Assembly: GCA_024291935.2 (NCBI GenBank)
Contig: CM044315.1
Location: forward strand, 79,404,385-79,468,384
DNA: 64,000 nucleotides
Source: Okapia johnstoni
Lineage: Eukaryota > Chordata > Mammalia > Artiodactyla > Giraffidae
Direction: 5' to 3'
The notes under the pieces were generated by a model. That model saw only the letters and a list, made by a program, of their open reading frames with translations, did no database searches and was not told where the DNA came from. Shown piece after piece: positions 1 through 12,116 of this stretch (its first letter is position 1; each line of letters begins with the position of its first letter). The translations under genes and the position numbers were made by a program.

Positions 1-1227
1 ATGGACCTGAGCAGCTTATCTAAAGGCGAACCAGTCATGTAGCTATACGACAAGTTAAAGAGTGAATTTCAGGGTGGTTTTCCATCTCGTGTCTGATCCC
101 TGATACCACCTATGGCCCGGATGACTAACAGCTGAACTGTGTCCTTTATCTGAGAGGGACTACTAGGTTTAAGGGACAGGTGGATGAGGGGTGCTGGCAG
201 GTGTGTTCATGGTTCTCCAGGAAGCTCTTCTGGGGCAGTTCAACCACCCTGGCTCTGATGGGCTCTCTAGAGAGTAACAGGCTCTGATGAATAGAAGGTG
301 CATGAAAAAAGCTGGGAGTCAATTTCACAACCCTCCCTATGCCATGACCATTGTACCCTTGGGTCTCAGCACAGTTCATTACTTTGTGCCTCATTCTTGA
401 ACTTCTCTAAAAAATAATCAGCTTCATCATTAATTTTCAATTTTATCTTGCTCAAAGCTTTATGCTGGAGGTCACTATCTTTATGAAGAATTGTGTGTCT
501 TCCTAACAAGAACAATAGGAGATGGTGGAAAAATTAGACTCTGATTTAAAACAACCTCAGTACTTAATGTTATTTTTTAATGTGAGCTTTTGCAAAAAGC
601 TTCATTGTAATAAAGCACCCAGAGCACGCATCAGCTCGGATGCAAGGTATGAAATCAAGCCACAACATAAGAGGAACCAGTCAACAATTACTAGGCTCAT
701 AACACATCACGGGCTCTTAGAACACTTAAGAAATTAGCTGAAATTACTGCAGCTCATGGAGGATGACTGAGAGCTTCCAAGACTGATAAAGGCTAATGTA
801 ATGGGTTGGAGGTAATGGTGCTTTGTTGGTAAGGGAGGGTGCATGAGGCAAATTATCTCTGCTGCACCCTGGTTCCCAGGGTGCCAATAGAAGTAGAGAC
901 AGATTGGCTCATTAGGAAAGGCTCTTTACTGCAAAAACAGTGTTTGCTCTGGAGCCAGGCTCCCCTGCTTGTTGCCATTGTAGCTGGGGGCCAGGCTACC
1001 AGCTCATCACTCTGCTTCCCTGAAACCCCCGCCCTCACTCCTGCCTCCATACCTCCTCAGTGCCTCTTTCCTTCAGTCACCAGTGAGGCTGACCAACTTT
1101 TGACACCTTCTTTTTCCTCTGTCCCAGGCTAGCCTTATTATCATAACCACTCACTATATGTATTTCTGGTCCATTATTTCCAGCAATTAGTTCCAGAAAT
1201 TTGCCACTCTGCCAAGCTATCAGCAGG

Positions 1228-1460
1228 AGCTAACAAGTGCTAAGCATTTATTGTGTGCCAGGCACTGTGCTAACAGCTTTGCCTGCCTGGTCTCAGTTAA
1301 CTGTCACTGCACCCTGCAGTGGATGCTATCAGTATTTCTACTTTATTCATGAAGAGATAACCCCACACAGATTATAATGACCTGTTCAAGGTCCCCAGGT
1401 TCACTGATGGAACTGGTATTTGAACCTAGGCAGCCTAACTCAGAGTCCGAGTTCTTACTG
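1228..1460 (-). mobile_element. MIR SINE
   Basis: ATTGTGTGCCAGGCACTGTG then GACCTGTTCAAGGTCCCCAG and TATTTGAACCTAGGCAG. Confidence 0.65.
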
Positions 1461-1582
1461 TCAGGCCATCCTGCCTGGATGGTCTCCTTAGATGGTGTTG
1501 AAAGTGGGACCGTGGCAGGGAGACCCTGAGGTAGAGTGGATGATGTCTGGATTTGGGGCCAGTCTTTATCTGTGTACCTGTG

Positions 1583-1722
1583 CAGTGCTGTGCTTAGTCG
1601 CTCAGTTGTGTCCAAGTCTTTGCAACCCCATGGACTGTAGCCCTCTAGGCTCCTCAGTCCATGGGGATTCTCCAGGCAATAATACTGGAATGGGTTGCCA
1701 TGCCCTCCCCATCTCTGTGCCT
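1583..1722 (-). mobile_element. Bov-A monomer SINE
   Basis: Minus-orientation BovA unit (AGTCGCTCAGTTGTGTCCAA to GAATGGGTTGCCAT). It sits inside a MIR whose 3' part resumes at about 1725. Confidence 0.85.
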
Positions 1723-1724
1723 AC

Positions 1725-1870
1725 TAGTAAATTATTCAACCTTTTCAAGGCTCATCTTTCTAATCTATAAAATGGGACAATACCAATCACCTATTAGGCT
1801 TGGTGTGAGGCTCAAATGAGATATTCATATGGTACACAGAGTTCAGTGCTTAGAGCATAAAAAGACTCAG
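1725..1870 (+). mobile_element. MIR SINE, 3' part
   Basis: AATCTATAAAATGGGACAAT and GAGGCTCAAATGAGATATTC. The Bov-A at 1583-1722 separates it from its 5' part. Confidence 0.55.
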
Positions 1871-2223
1871 TATATGGTAACTAATCATTTTTGTCATTAT
1901 AATATACACATCCTTAGTTTTACTGATCAGTTCTGGAAGTTCAAGTTTAAAAAAGGGGTTTGAAGCTAATGTGGAATGAGGTGGCAGTCAATTTTGTAAA
2001 ACATGATGATGCTATATTGATTTGTTTTCCTTCAAATCCACCATAGCTGGAGGGCTGGAGAGTAGTGGGTTGGGGAGGTCACTGATTCAAAACACAGCAT
2101 TTATGCTATGTGTCTCCAGCCAGTCTGTTTTCTCTGTTGTATGACAAGGTCACAAAAAGTTAGGAAACTATAATTTCAAGTGTAGAACCTGGATATACAA
2201 CTATATATTAAAAGCGTGGTTCA

Positions 2224-2345
2224 GGAGTTCCCTGGTTGCCTAGTAGTTAGAACTCCACACTTTCACTACTGTGCCCGGGTTCAGTGTCTGGTCGGGAAAT
2301 GGGATACCACAAACTGCGCAGCATGACAAAGCAAACAAACAAACA
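2224..2345 (+). mobile_element. CHR-type tRNA-Glu SINE
   Basis: Starts AGGAGTTCCCTGGTTGCC with the A/B-box-like GTAGTTAGAACTC and GGGTTCAG, and ends in an AAAC-rich tail. Confidence 0.8.
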
Positions 2346-2440
2346 CATTGTTCATTCAATAAGCATTGACTGAGTGTCCACTAAATGTCTGGTGCTCTGA
2401 TTGATACTGAGGATGCAATGCCTCAGTTAACAAGTGCAAT
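2345..2440 (-). mobile_element. L2 tail fragment
   Basis: TTCATTCAATAAGCATTGAC then CTAAATGTCTGGTGCTCTG resembles the complement of the L2 end. Confidence 0.4.
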
Positions 2441-2502
2441 GATTGAGGAAGAAAAGAAGAGGGCTGAAGAGAGAATTCTTGGAAACACTAATATTTAAGG
2501 GG

Positions 2503-3708
2503 TGGTAGAACTTCCAGATGTTCAAGCTGGATTTAGAAAAGGCAGAGGAACCAGAGATCAAATTGCCAACATCTGCTGGCTCACAGGAAAAGCAAGAGAG
2601 TTCCAAGAAAACAGCTACTTCTGCTTTATTGACTACACCAAAGCCTTTGACTGTGTGGATCATAACAAACTGTGGAAAATTCTCAAAGAGATGGGAATAC
2701 CAGACCACCTGACCTGCCTCCTGAGAAATCTGTATGCAGGTCAAGAAGCAATGGTTAGAAGCAGACGTGGAACAACAGACTGATTCCAAATTGGGAAAAG
2801 AGTACATCAAGGCTGTATAGTGTCACCATGTTTATTTAACTTACATGCAGACTACGTCATGCGAAATGCCAGGCTGGATGAAGCACAAGATGGAATCAAG
2901 ATTGCTGGGAGAAATATCAATAACCTCAGATAAGCAGATGACACCACCCTTATGGCAGAAAGCGAAGAGGAACTAAAGAGCCTCTTGGTGAAAGTGAAAG
3001 AGGAAAGTGAAAAAGTTGGCTTAAAACTCAACATTCAGAAAACTAAGATCATGGCATCTGGTCCCATCACTTCATGGCAGATAGATGGGGAAACAATGGA
3101 AACAGTGAGAGACTTTATTTTGGGGGGCTCCAAAATCACTGCAGATGGTGACTGCAGCCTTGAAATGAAAAGACACTTGCTTCTTGGAAGAAAAGCTATG
3201 ACCAACCTAGACAGCATATTAAAAAGTGGAGACATTACTTTGCTGACAAAGGTCCACCTAGTCAAAGCTATGGTTTTTCCAGCAGTCATGTATGGATGTG
3301 AGATTTGGACCATAAGAAAGCTGAGTGCTGAAGAATTGATGCTTTTGAACTGCGGTGTTGGAGAAGACTCTCGAGAGTCCCTTGGACTGCAAGGAGATCA
3401 AACCCATCAATCCTAAAGGAAATCAGCCCTGAATATCCATTGGAAGGATTGATGCTGAAGCTGAAGCTCCAATACTTTGGTTATCTGATGCAAAGAACTG
3501 ACTCATTGGAAAAGATCTTGATCCTGGGAAAGATTGAAGCAGGAGGAGAAGGGGATGACAGAGGATGAGATGGTTGGATGGCATCACCAACTCGATGGAC
3601 ATGAGTTTGAGCAAGCTCCTGGAGTTGGTGATGGACAGGGAAGCCTGGTGTGCTGCAGTCCATGGGTGTCTCAAAGAGTTGGACATGACTGGGCAACTGA
3701 ACTGAACT
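2503..3708 (+). mobile_element. BovB LINE, 5'-truncated, inactive
   Basis: A 1.2-kb RTE-clade fragment with reverse-transcriptase remnants (FRKGRGTRDQIANI, FIDYTKAFDCVDHNKLW, MAESEEELKSLL). It runs to the usual BovB 3' end with CAACTGAACTGAACTGA. Several stops interrupt it, including one in place of the tyrosine of the catalytic YADD box (about 2932-2934). Confidence 0.9.
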
Positions 3709-3847
3709 GAAGAAAAGACCCTGTAATGGTTACTGAGAAACAGTGATAGGAGAAGGGAGAGGAGAGGAGAGCTTTAGAAGGGGCAGTGGTCAAGCAGGGC
3801 CGGGGCTTGGGTGTGAGGCAAGTGACTCACTTTCTTCCAGTAGGATT

Positions 3848-3965
3848 ATTTTTTTTGGCCATTCCATATGGCTTACAGGATCTTAGTTCCTTGAGCAGGG
3901 ATTGAACCCACACCCTGGGCAGTGAAAGTGCAGAATCTTAACCTAAGTGCCAGAGAATTTCCTCA
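3848..3965 (-). mobile_element. CHR-type SINE
   Basis: A T-rich tail at the left, then TTGGCCATTCCATATGGC, ending AGAGAATTTCCTC. It is a minus-strand copy, diverged. Confidence 0.75.
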
Positions 3966-4079
3966 AGTATGAAATTTAAGGGGCTATCAAAAGACTCAGT
4001 GACTAAATAATATTTCCTGCACTATTTAAAAAAAGAAAAATAATAAAAATATCCATGATGAAGAATATATCAAAGTTTT

Positions 4080-4190
4080 GGGACTTCCCTGGCAGTCAAG
4101 TGGTTAAGACTTCACCTTCCAATGCAGGGGATAAGGGTTCAGTCCTCAGCTGGAGAGCTAGGATCCCACATGCCTTATGGCCAAAAAACC
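4080..4190 (+). mobile_element. CHR-type SINE
   Basis: GGGACTTCCCTGGCAGTC head, internal GGGTTCAGTCC, and an ATGGCCAAAAAACCCC tail. Confidence 0.85.
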
Positions 4191-4429
4191 CCAGAACATT
4201 AACAACAGAAACAACCTTGTAACAAATTCAGTAAAGACTTTAAAAATGGTCCACATCTATCAATCAATCAATATCACAGTTTTAAATAAAGCTAGGATCT
4301 GACCCTGAACATGTATGACCCTGCCTCACTTGCATCACCCTTTGGTTGAATGGAAAATGTTGTCAGGTTAGTGACAGCCTTGGTGAGGTTAGTGTCACGA
4401 GTTGAGGGGGCAAAGTCAGATGGTAGTGC

Positions 4430-4615
4430 TGATGTTTTTCAAAACACCGCTTGTGGATCACTGGCATCAGAGTCACCCAGCATTTTTTTGACAAAGACTC
4501 CAAGGACTCACCCTTAATCTACTAAATCAAACCTGGGAGTTGTGTGTGTGTGTGTGTGGGTAGACTTGTTATCTGCATCTTAAACCTCTTTTATGCACAT
4601 TAATGTCTAAGAACG
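4430..4615 (+). mobile_element. MER5A-like hAT remnant
   Basis: The order GCATCAGAGTCACCC, ATCTACTAAATCAAACCTGG and ATCTGCATCTTAAAC resembles MER5A. A (GT)n tract has grown inside it at 4541-4558. Confidence 0.5.
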
Positions 4616-4764
4616 CTGGGGTAAACCCAAAGATGTATTCAGAGGACTCCCTTTGGATTGTGTCCTCGGCCTGGGTCTGATTAATAATTTTATCAGTGAT
4701 TAACTGTAAAAAAAGAAAGCTGTGGTTACCTAAGCCTTTAGTTCTGCTTAGTTGCAGGTTCTCT

Positions 4765-5112
4765 GGTTCAGTCATTCCCCTGTTCAGCAAACATGTGTTA
4801 AGCACCCTTTATGTGCCAGGCATGTGCCAGGTATTAGAAATACAGACATGAGTAGAACAGATGTAATTCCTGCCCTTGTAGAGTTTACAGTCCAATGGGG
4901 GAAGAGAGATCAATATCTCAGGTAAAAATAAGATGTTAAGCACTATGAGTATATTTAACAGGGGAACATAAACTAGTCTGGGACTCTGAAAAGGGCTTCC
5001 TGAGAAAGTGATGCCTGGATTGAGACCTGAATAATAGAGAGGAATCGGTTAAATAAAGAGGAGGTTTAAGGGAGAGGGTTCAGGCAAAGAGAAAAATACG
5101 TAAGAAAAAGGT
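4765..5112 (-). mobile_element. L2 3' end
   Basis: The complement of the L2 tail: TTATGTGCCAGGCATGTGCC, AGAGTTTACAGTCCAATGGG, TTGAGACCTGAATAATAGAG. Confidence 0.6.
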
Positions 5113-5116
5113 CTGA

Positions 5117-5450
5117 GGACTTCCCTGGTGGTATACCGGATAAGAATCCACCGACCAAAGCAGGGGACATGGGTTCAGTCCCTGATCCGGGAAGATTCAT
5201 GCCACGGAGAAACTAAGTCCCTGCACCACAACTACTGAGCTGCGCTCTAGAGCCTGTGAGCTGCAACTACTGAAGCCCGTGTGCCTAGAGCCTGTGCTCC
5301 ACAACTAGAGAAGCTGTGGCAATGAGAAGCCCGTGCACCGCAACGAAGAGTAGCCCCCGCTCACTGCAACTAAAGAAAGCCCGTACACAGCAACGAGGAC
5401 CCAGCTCAGCCAAAAATACATGAATAATAAATAAGCAAAAGAAAAAGAAA
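5117..5450 (+). mobile_element. Long CHR-1-type SINE
   Basis: The tRNA-like head GGACTTCCCTGGTGGTATAC is followed by the internally repetitive body (CACAACTACTGAGC, AGAGCCTGTG repeated), ending GCCAAAAATACATGAATAA. Confidence 0.85.
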
Positions 5451-5875
5451 AGGTTTGAGATGAATTCATGGAGTGCTACCACCCACCACTCAAACTATCT
5501 CCGTGATGGGGGCTACCTCTGTCTTTGGCCCCAGTCTGCTGCTGGGGCTCCTGAGCACAGGCACCTCAAACATAATATGTCCCAACTCAAATGTATCCAC
5601 TCCAAACTCACGCCTCTCCTTGTATTCTCTTCCCATGTAATGACACCCCAGGCACCTAGCTTCCCAAGCCAGAGACGTGAGAGTCCTTCTGTGGGAGACA
5701 AGTGGAGTGGCAGTCGGGTTAAAAGACATGGAACTCAGATTCCAGAGAAATGTGGGCAGGGGACACAACTGACAGTCCTTAAACTGGAGTGATGGCGACA
5801 TCTTGACAGTGGTTAGATCACTTAGGGAGAATCTGGAAGTGAGCAGAGAAAATGGCTGTGCCTAGAGTCCCATAG

Positions 5876-5916
<41 letters not shown>

Positions 5917-5959
5917 TGTGTGTGAGTGTGTGTGTGTGAGTGTGTGTGAGTGTGTGTGT

Positions 5960-5991
<32 letters not shown>
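5876..5991 (+). repeat. (TG)n microsatellite with TGAG interruptions
   Basis: About 116 bases of TG dinucleotides, broken several times by single A substitutions (TGTGAG). Likely polymorphic and able to form Z-DNA. Confidence 0.95.
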
Positions 5992-6410
5992 TTGGTGATG
6001 TGGTCTACAGGGATTCTTTTTCTTTCCTTTTTTTTTAAATTGAGGTACAATTTACATAATCATTACATTAGTTTTAGGGAACAGTGTTTTGAGAAGTGGG
6101 AATGCTTTGTGTGACAAATGTCACTGACAGGTCATGTATAAGGACTGAGGATGTGGTCACTGGGTTTCACAATTAGAAAAGCATTGGTAACCTTGGCAAG
6201 AGCTGCATCAGTGGAGCGGAGGGGTCAGAAGTCAGACTGCAGTGGGTGGAGGAGAAAGGGAGGTGGGGAAGGTCAACAGCCTTTTCCACAAGCTTCAGCA
6301 CAAAGGGCAGAAGCAAGGTAGAATATAGGTTCCAGCAAGGACTGAATTTCAATTTTTAAATTAGAAGAGATTTAAGCATACATAAATGCTGATGAAAAAG
6401 CTGGTAAGGA

Positions 6411-6587
6411 GGAAATTCCCTGGTGGTCCAGAGGCTAAGACTCCATGCTCCCAATGCAGGGGGCCCAGGTTCCATCCCTGGTCAGGGAACTAGAGCCCAC
6501 ATGCCACAACTAAAGATCCCAAATGCTGCAACTAAGATCTGGCACAGCCAAATAAATTTTAAAAATATATATGTATATATATATTAT
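6411..6587 (+). mobile_element. CHR-type SINE
   Basis: GGAAATTCCCTGGTGGTCCA head, TTCCATCCCTGGTCAGGG, a GCCACAACTAAAGATC body, and an AAATAAATTTT then AT-repeat tail. Confidence 0.85.
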
Positions 6588-6623
6588 AAAAACCTGATAA
6601 TGAGGCAAAAGTAAAGTATATAG

Positions 6624-6897
6624 GCTACTGCTGGTGCTGTCTCTTCAGTCGTGTCCGACTCTATGCGACTCCATAGATGGCAGCCCACCAGGCTCTGCTG
6701 TCCCTGGGATTCTCCAGGCAAGAACACTGGACTGGGTTGCCATTTCCTTCTCCAATGCATGAAAGTGAAAAGTGAAAGTGAAGTCGCTCAGTCGTGTCCG
6801 ACTCCTAGCGACCCCATGGACTTCAGCCTACCAGGCTCCTCCATCCATGGGATTTTCCAGGCAAGAGTACTGGAGTGGGTCGCCATTGCCTTCTCCA
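6624..6897 (-). mobile_element. Bov-A2 SINE (dimer)
   Basis: Two minus-orientation BovA monomers joined by GCATGAAAGTGAAAAGTGAA. Each has the CGTGTCCGACTC and CAGGCAAGA(A/G) blocks. Confidence 0.9.
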
Positions 6898-7191
6898 AAG
6901 TCTGTAAGAGAGAATGAATAAATCCTTGGGGAGACAGGAGGGGATTCAAGCATAGTACAGATAGAATATTGGTCCTAGACAAAGAACACCCACTTCAGCT
7001 CTGATGGGAGCAAGAGAGGTTAGCAGAGAGAATGAGGATATATTTATAGGCTGGAAAGACAGGATGCTGAGAGGGTTCTTGACTTCAGGGATGGTACTTT
7101 GATCACTATTACATCCTGTTCTAAAATCTGAGAGATAGTCAGGGAAAGTGCTCCCTCGACAGTCTTCATTCCCTTTCTCTTTTGAAGATCA

Positions 7192-7450
<259 letters not shown>

Positions 7451-8973
7451 CTACGGAGAAGGGAAAACAGACAGGTTACCAAAGTATTCAGAACCATGCG
7501 CAGCCTGTAGTTATGCTGGAGGTTTGGCTTTCCCAGCAGTCATCTGGAGGCAGGGTGAGCCTCTGTCACCCATGTGGCTGTGGTGATGTTCAAAATACAC
7601 CTCTAGGACTGGCCACCTGCTGCTCAAACAGGGAGGATCCAGCTGTGTTGTCATGGAGTCAAGAAAATACATTTGCAGCTCTTTGGCTTGTCTGCTGGTG
7701 CCAGTGAGTAAAAGGACCACAGGCTCCAGTGGATACGAAGAAGCTGGAGAAAAACCTGGCCTCTCTCAGCACTCACCTCACACAGCATCAGAGATTGGGC
7801 CTTTAGAGACCCAGCCCCCTCTTACGCCAATCAGCCAAGGTAGAACACTACTCAATCTTATACCTTGGCTTTTAGGCTAACTCTTTTAAAAACAACTTTT
7901 TTTTTTTTAAGTTAGCGGGAAGAAAAAGTTCTCATTCCATAGTTGGATTAATGGGCTGTGGTTTGTAGGAGTCTGTGTCCTTGGGAGAGTGTTTTCAGTG
8001 GGGGAGGGAAGGTTTAAAATAAACCCGTTTTCCAAAAATAGTTGTGATTGAAAGTGTTATTATCCATAACAAATGTTAGTGCTGATGGGAGAGAGGCATG
8101 TGTGATTCTTTTGTCTAACAGACAAGTGAAAGTCATATTTCACATTATCATGGGGTTTTCTGTGATTTACAGAATATTTGTGAAACATTACTTGCAGGGC
8201 CATGATTGATATGGAGAGAACAGCTTGTGGGTAGGGGAGATGTGTATTTCACGAAGACGGTTCAACATGAAATTTACAGTCCCATAAAGTGCTCCTACAT
8301 CTTCGCCAGAGATCTAGTTAAAAGGACTTTACAGTCTGAAACATCCTAAAATTGATTCTAAATTAACGTTTCCTCACATGTATTTGAGATATTGATGGGG
8401 CCCAGCTATCAGAATTTTATTAGGAAGCAATAATCTGAGGCCTGCTAAGACAGACATACATACACACCAACCTCCACTGCACCCCAGAGGGCACTGGGTA
8501 TGTTCTCCCAGGAAGGGCGTCCACGTAGTCTCAGGGATAGAGTCAACCAAGATAGCCTGTCAGCATTAACATCCAGGTGGATAACTGTGGATCAACTGAA
8601 ACACAAAAATGACCAAAACCTCTCATGGGATCAGGCATCCATCACTGTGAATGACATTACAGCCCCAAGTCTGAGAGTAACTTACAGAGGCCACGGCCAC
8701 CTTTTACAGCCAAATTGGCCTCAAGTAAATAGGGATGCATTGGCTGTACTAGACTCCAGGAGGGAGGGGCTGAAACACCGCCATCGGGAGGAAAACATTC
8801 GTGCCCCTCCCCCGCTGTGGATGGACCCTTTCTAGGATCAAAACTCAGAGTGCTATCAGAGATGCACCCAGCGATTCTAGAACACCGAGGGTGGGAAACT
8901 TTCAGCTGGATGCTCCATATTATGGTCCCTTTAGGTTTCCTTGGATCTGTCTTCCTCTATCAGTTTCTCCTTC

Positions 8974-9728
8974 TTTTTTTTGGGGGGGGGGATATGCATT
9001 TATTTTTAATAAAAAAATGGTTTCCTCCAACAATTGAGGGCCATGACTCATTCCATCAATTCTCACACATGTGCAGCTGTCTGGACCTGGGGAGGAGGAC
9101 TCACAACCTTCTCAGGACATGTTTCCCGTCCTCCCTCCAGGGGGGACGTCAGCCTCCAAACCAAGGTCAGCCAGAGATGTTTGTGTTTCTTCCAGCCTCA
9201 AAGGCCAAAGCCAGAGAGAGCTCCTCCTTCTAACTAAAGGAGGGCCTTCAAATCCTTGAGAAGGTGTCTGAGTTGCTGCATGGGCCTCCTGGACAGCCGG
9301 GGTGGCCGCTCCAGGGTCACCACACCTGGCATGTCTGGTTCACCTCCTTCAGGGTTTTCACCACCACCATGCTCTTGTCCTTCATGGCCAGGGCAAGGAG
9401 AATGGCTGTGTTTTCCAGCTTTTTGAGACACAAACGCTACGAGGTTCTTTGTGAAGACAAGGATGAGAGGGTCATCCCTCCCGAGGAGGACTTAAGTGGT
9501 CAGCACAGGCTTGCCGATGTCACTGGTCACACTGCTGGGTTCCAGGGAGACCAGGGTACCCATCTTCCCCAGCTGGGTCACCATCACCAGGATGCGACGG
9601 CTGAAGGCTGTGCAAACCACTTGGGTGGGGACTCCACACACCACTGCAGTCTTCTGTTTGGATATCACCAATGGTTTACCTTCCATAGCTACGTCTGCTC
9701 CATGGCACCCTGCTCATCGCGCTGCGCC
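8974..9728 (-). pseudogene. PSMG3P: PSMG3 processed pseudogene (proteasome assembly chaperone 3)
   Basis: An intronless minus-strand copy of the PSMG3 mRNA. It includes 5'UTR, coding region 9317-9686, 3'UTR, an AATAAA (8999-9004) and an A-run at 8974-8981. Translation gives MEGKPLVISKQKTAVVCGVP and matches the family to the terminal CQVW. It is broken by a TAA at 9492-9494, replacing a lysine after KPVLTT, and by a one-base insertion in the A4 run at 9411-9414. The coding length of 370 bases equals 122 codons plus stop plus one base, which fits a single insertion. Similar flanks CAGTTTCTCCTTC (8961-8973) and CAGTTTCTTCTGT (9729-9741) look like an aged target-site duplication. PSMG3 itself is a small chaperone that pairs with PSMG4 in 20S proteasome assembly. 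Confidence 0.9.
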
Positions 9729-9794
9729 CAGTTTCTTCTGTTTTTTTTTAAACAGGAAAAGAAACCTGACAAATGGCAGCTTTTTAAATTAACA

Positions 9795-9920
9795 AAAATT
9801 TTTTTACTGGAGGATAGTTGCTTTACAATGCTGTGTTAATTTCTGCTGTACAGCACAGTGAATCAATTATACGTATACATATATACCCTTTTTCAAGATT
9901 TCCTTTCCATTTAGGTCACC
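9795..9920 (+). mobile_element. L1 3'UTR fragment
   Basis: GGATAGTTGCTTTACAATGC and TTTCTGCTGTACAGCACAG are typical of artiodactyl L1 3' ends. Confidence 0.7.
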
Positions 9921-10263
9921 AGTGGATTTAAAGGTTATAGTGATACGGTTGTAAGTCAGACCCATGTAGTAAAGTGCTGTGCAAGGTACTGAGTGGGGTG
10001 AGGAGAGGCATGAGGCACTGCCGTGGCCTGGAGGAGCTCTGAACATTATGGTAGTTGGGAAGAACATGAGGTTTAGACTCAGACTGGGCTCAAGGCCCGG
10101 CTGCCCATCTGATATCTAGTAAAAAGTAAAAAGGTAATAACACTTGCCTCCCCCTTTGCCATCCTCCAGTCTCACTCCAGAGGCAACCACTTTCAACCCT
10201 TTTGGTTATTTCTTCTGGTGCTACCTCTATACATCCAAATAATGAGTTTATACTACTTGCTAC

Positions 10264-10830
10264 AGGCTGAATTGAGCAGATTCATATGTTGAAGCCCCAG
10301 TTCCCAGTACCTCAGAATGTGACTCTATTTAGAGACAGAGTCTTTATTTTTATTTATTTACTAATTTCCAAATCAGAGTTGCATTTTTTGTTGTTGTTGT
10401 TTGCTTTTTCATTTTTTATTTATTCTTTTTGGCGGCACCGTGTGGCGTGCAGGATCTTAGTTCCCGGACCAGGGATTGAACTCATGTCTCCTGCAGTGGA
10501 AGCGTGGAGTCTTAACCGCTGGAATTAGCCACAGGGAATTTCTTAGAGAGAGGGTCTTTAAAGAGGTAACTGAGTTAATGAAGTCATCGGGGTGGGCTCT
10601 GATCCAACATAACTGGTATCCTTATAAATGGAGCTTAGGACAACGACACATGAAGAGAGAAGACCATCTGAAGACGCCTGGAGGCGGCCATCTGCAAGCC
10701 AAGGAGAGAGGCTTCAGGAGAAGCTGATCCTGTGACACCTTTATCTGAGGTGCAGAACCGTGAGAATAGATTTCTATTATTTAAGCCACCTGGTCTGTGT
10801 TACTCTGTAACAGGGAAACCCTCACACACT
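10264..10830 (+). mobile_element. MaLR-type solitary LTR (MLT1/MST family), split by a SINE
   Basis: Recognised from TTCATATGTTGAAGCCCCAG, CAGAATGTGACT, TCCTTATAAATGGAG, GGCCATCTGCAAGCCAAGG and TTTAAGCCACCTGGTCTGTG. No internal protein-coding part is present. A CHR SINE occupies 10347-10544. Confidence 0.8.
10347..10544 (-). mobile_element. CHR-type SINE nested in the MaLR LTR
   Basis: Minus copy with body GGCGGCACCGTGTGGCGTGC. It is flanked by AGAGACAGAGTCTTTA (10331-10346) and AGAGAGAGGGTCTTTA (10545-10560), a 14/16 target duplication. Confidence 0.85.
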
Positions 10831-11746
10831 AATAATTACTACTACCTGATTCATCAGTTTTAGGCAGTATTTATTTTTAATTCTGAGGAATTAGCTCTCT
10901 TACTCCACTCTAAGCCCTATTGTCCTCCCCTCATTCTCACAATATAGTTTTCCACAATTTATAGTTAATCTATATTTCGTGTTTACACTATTGATCATGT
11001 AAATAAACACTGTTCACTCAAGCTGTAAACTACTATTATGTTTTCCTTCTCTTAAAGTTGGTTTTATCTGCAGTTAGTAATTGTTTCTTTTTTCAACTGT
11101 TAAATTTTCTAAGTACTAGAGCTGTTTTCTTCCAAATATTTCAAACACATAGCAACAGTCTTCCCAAATGCTTGACCTCTAACTGATCAGTCCCATCTTC
11201 TCCCTGAAGACCTCTCGCTCATGAACCTCTTGTCTTTGTGTTCCAGTTTGGACTGACTGTTTGCTGAGCCTGGTACACAAATGTTGTCCTGGGATTTCCT
11301 TTTGCTAGTCTTCTCTGTCCATCGCCCTATTTCCTGGGTCCACCTCATCTTCTTTGGTTTACTCTCTCATTTTGTTGAAGCACATTCTCCAGTAGCTTCC
11401 TAAGTAAGGAATTTTTTTTCTGTGTCCTTGAAAGTCTGAAAGTATTCTGACCGCATGACAGACTGGTTGGCTGTATGATTCCAGGTTAGCAACAAGCCTC
11501 CTTGGACTGAGCTGTTTGCTGTCTGCTAGGTTTGCTGTTGAGAAATCTGCCGTCATTCTGATTCCTGTGCCCTTGTTTGTGGCTTGTTTTTTCACTTATG
11601 CTGCTTTGGAAACCGTTTCTGAAATTGTATGACGATATGCCTTGGTGCAGGTCTTTTTCATTTATTATACTGAGCCTTTGGTGGGCTCTTTTCAATAGGT
11701 GTTGTTTCCTTCAGTTTTGAAAAATTCTTTTTTTTTTTAGGAAGTT

Positions 11747-12116
11747 GATTTAAAAAAGTATTTATTTATTTGACTGCACAGGGTCTTAGTTGTGGCACAC
11801 AGGATCTTTAAGTGCAGCAGGTGAACTCTTAGTTGCGGCATATGGGATCTAGTTCCCTGCTGCTGCTGCTAAGTCACTCCAGTCGTGTCCGACTCTGTGC
11901 GACCCCATAGACGGCAGCCCACCAGGCTCTGCCGTCCCTGAGATTCTCCAGGCAAGAACACTGGAGTGGGTTGCCATTTCCTTCTCCAATGCATGAAAGT
12001 GAAAGTGAAGTTGCTCAGTCATGTCTGACTCTTCGCGACCCCATAGTTCCCTGACCAGGGATCAAATCTGGGCCCCCTGCATTGGGAGCGCAGAGTCCCA
12101 GTCACTGGATCACCAT
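11747..12116 (-). mobile_element. CHR-type SINE interrupted by a Bov-A2
   Basis: Minus CHR copy in two pieces (11747-11859 and 12054-12116). The break carries TAGTTCCCTG on both sides. Confidence 0.85.
11860..12043 (-). mobile_element. Bov-A2 SINE nested in a CHR SINE
   Basis: Two BovA monomers (the second truncated) inserted in the older SINE, with perfect 10-bp duplication TAGTTCCCTG at 11850-11859 and 12044-12053. Confidence 0.9.

Noticed and set aside
5285..5482. 65-codon minus-strand frame with a hydrophobic start
   Set aside because: It lies inside the body of a CHR-1 SINE.
9264..9839. 191-codon plus-strand open frame
   Set aside because: It is antisense to the PSMG3 processed pseudogene; the meaningful sequence is on the minus strand.
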